Positions 6,842 to 9,460 of a stretch of 9,460 nt of DNA are shown here, in pieces. Origin of the DNA: Treponema sp. (GTDB lineage: Bacteria > Spirochaetota > Spirochaetia > Treponematales > Breznakiellaceae); assembly GCA_031268245.1 (NCBI GenBank), contig JAIRXN010000029.1:1-9460 (forward strand). The letters are read 5' to 3'. Both the position numbers and the translations under genes were made by a program. Position 1 is the first letter of the stretch, and every line of letters starts with the position of its first letter. Below the pieces are notes generated by a model. The model was not told the origin of the DNA. It did no database searches and saw nothing but the letters and a program-made list of their open reading frames with translations.

Positions 6842-6875
6842 GCACTGATTTATTCTCGATTGAATAAATCAGTGC
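6842..6875. repeat. 14-bp perfect inverted repeat upstream of the Pho boxes
   Basis: The arms GCACTGATTTATTC (6842-6855) and GAATAAATCAGTGC (6862-6875) pair perfectly around a 6-nt loop. Neither strand has a U-tract after the stem, so it is not a standard intrinsic terminator. It sits between the repeat element and the Pho boxes. It could stop read-through from plsC, act as an operator, or be a remnant of a palindromic element. It is only 7 nt from the edge of the 99-bp element. Confidence 0.6.
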
Positions 6876-6882
6876 TTCCTTA

Positions 6883-6981
6883 GGAACTGCGCAAGAATAA
6901 AATGTATAACATTTTATTCTAATTGCTTACACAATAAGGAAATAACATGACCATTCGGACATGTTATTTCCACGCAGTTCC
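6883..6981 (-). repeat. 99-bp palindromic MITE-like element, copy 2 (inverted relative to copy 1)
   Basis: This is the reverse complement of the element at 166-264, the same length and differing at 5 positions. The 10-bp stem hairpin is perfect in this copy (one mismatch in copy 1). It is again flanked by TTA in the plus orientation (6880-6882 and 6982-6984). Because the element is flipped but the TTA is not, the TTA is outside the element and looks like a 3-bp target duplication. The copy begins about 18 nt past the plsC stop, so it forms the 3' end of the plsC transcript and may serve as its terminator. Together the two copies bracket the whole pst-pho operon. Confidence 0.85.
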
Positions 6982-6999
6982 TTAGGTCAAATTTTTGCC

Positions 7000-7734
7000 T
7001 TAGGCTTGAGACGCTTCCAATGCATCCTTGATGATGCCGTATACAGTATCGGAGAGAATCTGTTTCCTGTCCCCGCCCTTGAGATCCGACGTATTGATAG
7101 GTTTGCAAAACGTTACCGAAACGGGAACACTCTGCACCCGGTAGTTGCGTTCAAAGACATCGTAGCTTCCCGAAATGGCCACGGGGACGATGGGGGCATC
7201 CGCCCTGGTTGCCAGCTTGAGGGAGCCGGGATGAAAGGGGAGAAGTCCCCGCCCTCTTGAACGGTGCCCCTCGGGGAAAATGATCATGGCGTTCCCGGCC
7301 CTTATCCGCTCGACGCCGTTTTCTATGGTTTTAAGCGCCTTGCGGGGATTGCCCCGGTCGATGAAGAAGCCCCCAAGGAGGGAGATCCACATATTGAGGA
7401 ACGGGATGTAGCTCAACTCCTTTTTCGCGATGAAGCCGAAGGGACGGCCGATATAGGCCAGTACCAGAAGTATGTCGAAGATTGAGCCGTGGTTGCTCAC
7501 GAAGCATACGCCTCCCTTGCGGGGAATATTTTCCCTGCCGGAAACCGTTATCTTACAACCCACAATACGGATGGAAGAACGGCCCCAGAATTGGGCAACA
7601 CGGTACATTACATGGGTCATGGGTTCCTTCAGTCCCAGAAGACTGAGGATAAAAACCACGAGTCCTGCCGGGATATAGACTAAAATGGGGAAGATCACCA
7701 GGCCGAACCGAATAATAGTATTTACAAGATTCAT
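7000..7734 (-). CDS. plsC: 1-acyl-sn-glycerol-3-phosphate acyltransferase (PlsC family)
   Basis: This 244-residue membrane-associated acyltransferase would convert lysophosphatidate to phosphatidate in phospholipid synthesis. An N-terminal hydrophobic stretch (about 8-34) anchors it. The catalytic HX4D motif is NHGSIFD (His82, Asp87). Further family motifs are GGFFIDRGN (121-129), FPEGHRSRGRG (153-163, the glycerol-phosphate binding EG motif) and APIVPVAISGSYDVF (180-194). Length is normal. The ATG overlaps the stop of the upstream HAD gene (ATGA), with GGAGG close before it, so the two genes are co-translated. Acyltransferases of this family vary in acceptor, and a glycolipid or ornithine-lipid acceptor cannot be excluded. 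It ends next to repeat element copy 2, which lies between it and the pst operon. Confidence 0.92.
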   Translation of the reverse strand: MNLVNTIIRFGLVIFPILVYIPAGLVVFILSLLGLKEPMTHVMYRVAQFWGRSSIRIVGCKITVSGRENIPRKGGVCFVSNHGSIFDILLVLAYIGRPFGFIAKKELSYIPFLNMWISLLGGFFIDRGNPRKALKTIENGVERIRAGNAMIIFPEGHRSRGRGLLPFHPGSLKLATRADAPIVPVAISGSYDVFERNYRVQSVPVSVTFCKPINTSDLKGGDRKQILSDTVYGIIKDALEASQA

Positions 7735-8366
7735 CCCTGCCTCCCCCGAAACCGTTCCGGCTCAAGCTTTTGCAATTCCGAACGGGCTTCTTCCGCATTC
7801 TTCCAGACAAAGCCCCGGATTCCCAATGCCTTAGCGGCGTCTATATTTTCTCTCATATCGTCAAAAAAAACAATATTTTCAAAACCGCAGCCCAGCCTTT
7901 CGGCGAGAATCTCATAGATTTCTTTTTCCGGTTTTATCAGAGCCAGTTCGCAGGAAAAGAGGGCAAGGTCTACTTTATGAAACACGGGCAGTTCGGTTTT
8001 GAGCCAGTCCAGAAAATCAAAGGGCATATTGGAAAGGATTCCCAGTGTAAATCCCTTTGCCTTGACATCCTCCATAAGCTCCAGGGTACCGGGGTTGAAA
8101 TTCTTCCAACTGTCCGTATCTATGCGGGCCATTTTCAGTATAGTTTCTTCGCCGGCACGGATACCCGCCTCTTTTGCCAGATGGCGATAGTAACCTGCCG
8201 TATCAAAACGTCCCCGATCATACTCCCGCCTGCACACCCGGTCTACCTTGTTCAGCTTTTCAACCGGTATTCCTGCAAGGGCGGCAAGGTCCTCCCGCAC
8301 GGAAAAAGGCGGAGACGTGCTGATTACACCGCCGTAATCAAATATAACTGCTTCTATCATACTCAT
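7731..8366 (-). CDS. HAD-superfamily hydrolase, subfamily IA (YihX-like phosphatase)
   Basis: This is a 211-residue HAD phosphatase-like protein. Motif I is VIFDYGGVI with nucleophile Asp10; the usual second Asp of DxD is Gly12, as in YihX and epoxide-hydrolase-type HAD-IA proteins. Motif II is LGILSNMP (Ser112), motif III has Lys145 in IKPEKEIYE and motif IV is IVFFDDMRENIDAA (Asp169, Asp170). A helical cap lies at about 17-95. The SNMP and IKPEKEIYE contexts fit sugar-phosphate phosphatases of the YihX type, but the substrate cannot be read from sequence. No Shine-Dalgarno is evident before the ATG at 8364-8366; a second ATG at 8358-8360 gives MIEAVIFD and is an alternative. It overlaps plsC by 4 nt. 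The start lies about 16 nt past the 3' end of the tRNA-Val fragment, so insertion of the mobile element has probably changed its promoter. Confidence 0.88.
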   Translation of the reverse strand: MSMIEAVIFDYGGVISTSPPFSVREDLAALAGIPVEKLNKVDRVCRREYDRGRFDTAGYYRHLAKEAGIRAGEETILKMARIDTDSWKNFNPGTLELMEDVKAKGFTLGILSNMPFDFLDWLKTELPVFHKVDLALFSCELALIKPEKEIYEILAERLGCGFENIVFFDDMRENIDAAKALGIRGFVWKNAEEARSELQKLEPERFRGRQG

Positions 8367-8367
8367 T

Positions 8368-8373
8368 ATTATA
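8368..8373 (-). promoter_or_regulatory. Possible -10 hexamer for the HAD-plsC pair
   Basis: TATAAT on the minus strand ends just 1 nt before the HAD ATG. No good -35 is seen 17 nt upstream. If used, the mRNA would be leaderless or start at the second ATG (8360). The match is perfect but short, so this may be chance. Confidence 0.25.
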
Positions 8374-8381
8374 GTAAGTAC

Positions 8382-8428
8382 TGGGCGCTACATGATTCGA
8401 ACATGTGACCCCCACGGTGTAAACGTAA
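8382..8428 (-). other. 3' fragment of tRNA-Val(TAC): attachment-site end of an integrated element
   Basis: Read on the minus strand, this holds an anticodon stem-loop (8428-8412, loop TTTACAC, anticodon TAC), a 5-nt variable loop, a perfect T arm ACATG-TTCGAAT-CATGT (8406-8390), the acceptor 3' strand AGCGCCC (8389-8383) and discriminator A (8382). The 5' acceptor strand GGGCGCT and the D arm are absent upstream. The 5' side of the anticodon stem pairs only with two G-U wobbles, as expected where tRNA identity ends. CCA is not encoded. Such a 3' piece is what remains at the far end when an integrase inserts an element into a tRNA gene and rebuilds the gene at the other end. The element should therefore lie to the right, with an intact tRNA-Val beyond the window. 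Confidence 0.75.
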
Positions 8429-8438
8429 ACGCCAACTA

Positions 8439-8579
8439 TATCACGCTGTATCATGCTGTAAAAATGCTAATAATAACCCTCTTATACTAAGATCTCATTT
8501 ATTTGTCAATAACTATCATGGTGTATCATGCTGTAAAAAGAGATAGGAGACTAAAAGTATCAGTTTTGTATCAGTTGAA
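8439..8579. repeat. Short direct repeats next to the attachment site (putative integrase arm sites)
   Basis: A 26-nt unit at 8439-8464 recurs at 8514-8539 with 2 mismatches, 75 bp apart. Each unit is itself two 10-bp pieces of the form TATCAYGSTG plus TATCATGCTG. Two looser copies starting TATCAG follow at 8558 and 8569, 11 nt apart. Pairs of short sites about one helical turn apart, right beside a tRNA core, are what arm-type binding sites of a tyrosine integrase look like. No integrase gene is in the window. Confidence 0.55.
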
Positions 8580-8991
8580 TTTCCCCTGGGGCAACCCCAT
8601 CACACCGGATCCGGGGCGGCGCGGCAAAAAAGCTGCCCCGGACTGCTCCAGAGGTAGTTGTAATGCTTGTGAGAAATATGAGGGTCTGGCCTCTCAAAAC
8701 CGCTCCACAGGCGTATAGAGGCCTTATACAGGGCGTGGAAACCCCGGGCATAAAAAAATATTGTCCGGGGCAAGAAACCCCGTAGAGGGGCCTTCTCGTG
8801 CGTCCTGGGGGCTGTTGTTGCGGGGGTCTGCGGTTCACTGTATGTTTAACATCCACCCCCTGTATGGGGGAGGGGGACTATATCAGGGCTCCGGGTTCAA
8901 CTGTTCCCTTGCAAAATCCGGCAACCGGGTGTATATTTAAACTGCTGGTCAGGGTCGTTTCGGACGTTAAGCCCAGGGGGGCCGGAAACGG
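8580..8991. other. Non-coding GC-rich stretch with several hairpins
   Basis: I find no convincing gene here. Several stems are visible: an 11-bp stem with one G-U pair (8610-8620 with 8632-8642), a 7-bp stem (8688-8694 with 8717-8723), a 9-bp stem with one G-U pair (8742-8750 with 8762-8770), CCCC/GGGG (8778-8781 with 8787-8790) and CCCCC/GGGGG (8856-8860 with 8866-8870). The string CCGGGGC or its complement recurs in several of them. On the minus strand a 98-codon GTG-started frame (8560-8856) is open, but it has no recognisable family and its content follows the hairpins. The stretch lies downstream of the nuclease gene and may be its 3' region, including a weak terminator at 8772-8790. Confidence 0.4.
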
Positions 8992-9444
8992 TCAGCACGA
9001 GGCACCTGATCGGGCATTTTTCCATAGCGTAATTACCCCTATCTGGCTGTTTCCCCTTTCGACGCTTACTGAATAAACATTCCCGTTTACCCGCTTCGTA
9101 AAAAGAATTCTCCGGTTCCCGCGGTTATCAGCGTCAACCAGTTCCGCGCTGTCAAATTCATTCATAACAAAGGGGATAAACGCAAAGTCCGCCGGTGTTA
9201 TATCCGCCTGGCCCCAAGGGGCCTCTCCCTGCCCGTGCTGCTTTTTAATGTGCCGGGCGTCGCTGTCGGTAATAAAGATGTTCTGAACGTCTTTATCCAG
9301 CAGCCCCCGGAGTTCGACCTTCAAACGGTCGGAGAGGGCAAAATCAGCCCGCGCCGCCTGTTTGCTGCCATTCCAGACGCTTTCCGCAAGGCCGACAATG
9401 GCGGCGGCCTCCGGGTATTTTGCCGCCACCTCTTGGGCCGTCAT
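8992..9444 (-). CDS. Small phage-type nuclease, PBECR-like (Barnase-EndoU-ColicinE5/D-RelE fold)
   Basis: This is a complete 150-residue protein with an ATG at 9442-9444 and GGAGGAG directly upstream. The N-terminal 45 residues are helical (EVAAKYPEAAAIVGLAE). From about residue 52 the pattern QNIFITDSDARHIKKQHG (His65, His70), ITPADFAFIPFVMNEFD (82-98), then strands RRILFTKRVNGNVYSVSVE (111-129) and GVITLWKNA (136-144) resembles the PBECR-type domains found at the ends of phage MuF and head-morphogenesis proteins and in mobile elements. The family is thought to act as RNase toxins. Here the domain is free-standing, near one end of the putative element. No antitoxin or immunity gene is visible downstream; one could lie upstream, beyond the window. 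The family call comes from motif recognition and is uncertain in its subtype. Confidence 0.6.
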   Translation of the reverse strand: MTAQEVAAKYPEAAAIVGLAESVWNGSKQAARADFALSDRLKVELRGLLDKDVQNIFITDSDARHIKKQHGQGEAPWGQADITPADFAFIPFVMNEFDSAELVDADNRGNRRILFTKRVNGNVYSVSVERGNSQIGVITLWKNARSGASC

Positions 9445-9460
9445 ATCTCCTCCCCGGTGT

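Noticed and set aside
6842..6875. Intrinsic terminator for plsC
   Set aside because: The stem is strong but no U-tract follows on either strand, so it is listed as a palindrome only.
8382..8460. A complete tRNA gene
   Set aside because: No 5' acceptor strand GGGCGCT and no D arm are present upstream; only the 3' half is there.
8439..8579. A CRISPR array
   Set aside because: There are only two 26-nt units with imperfect internal repeats, no uniform spacers and no cas genes; the site lies next to a tRNA core.
8503..8718. A 71-codon plus-strand frame, and another at 8798-9076
   Set aside because: They cross the direct repeats and hairpins or the antisense of the nuclease gene, lack ribosome sites and match no family.
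8560..8856. A 98-codon minus-strand frame starting at GTG
   Set aside because: No recognisable domain; its sequence is made of the GC-rich hairpins. Kept as a possibility in the hairpin-region entry, but not called as a gene.

Overview
The window is a bacterial chromosome segment of moderate GC content. It is dominated by one seven-gene phosphate-starvation operon on the minus strand, in the order pstS-pstC-pstA-pstB-phoU-phoB-phoR (about 6677 down to 298). The genes overlap by 1 to 8 nt throughout, so translation is probably coupled. The host is an anaerobe or facultative anaerobe, because the left edge carries the end of nrdG, the anaerobic ribonucleotide reductase activase. A spirochaete of the Treponema type is my guess from gene order and style. 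The sequence does not prove it.

Layout from left to right: the 3' end of nrdG (+, 1-147); a 99-bp palindromic repeat element (166-264); phoR, phoB, phoU, pstB, pstA, pstC and pstS (all -); a pst control region (6678-6875) with Pho boxes in 11-bp register, a -10-like hexamer, a leader hairpin and a large palindrome; a second copy of the 99-bp element in the opposite orientation (6883-6981); a minus-strand pair of plsC-type acyltransferase and HAD-IA hydrolase genes (7000-8366); a 3' fragment of a tRNA-Val(TAC) gene (8382-8428); short direct repeats that look like integrase arm sites (8439-8579); a GC-rich hairpin-rich stretch with no convincing gene; and a small phage-type PBECR-like nuclease gene (-, 8992-9444). 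I read everything right of about 8428 as one end of an integrated mobile element.

The pst-pho genes form a complete sensing and uptake circuit. PstS binds phosphate, PstC and PstA form the channel, PstB drives it, PhoU with PhoR reports transporter state, and PhoB would bind the boxes upstream of pstS, closing an autoregulatory loop.

The most striking observation is that PstS is circularly permuted. The block that is normally C-terminal (SREEGSGTRSAF through GYLPV) comes first, right after the lipoprotein signal. The block that is normally N-terminal (AGSSSVSPLM through DIFSGKAGDWKE) comes last. The whole gene is one open frame of normal family length. Its best-placed start codon is ACG, not a canonical one. 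Second are the paired 99-bp elements bracketing the operon in inverted orientation, each able to fold like a cloverleaf and flanked by TTA on both sides.
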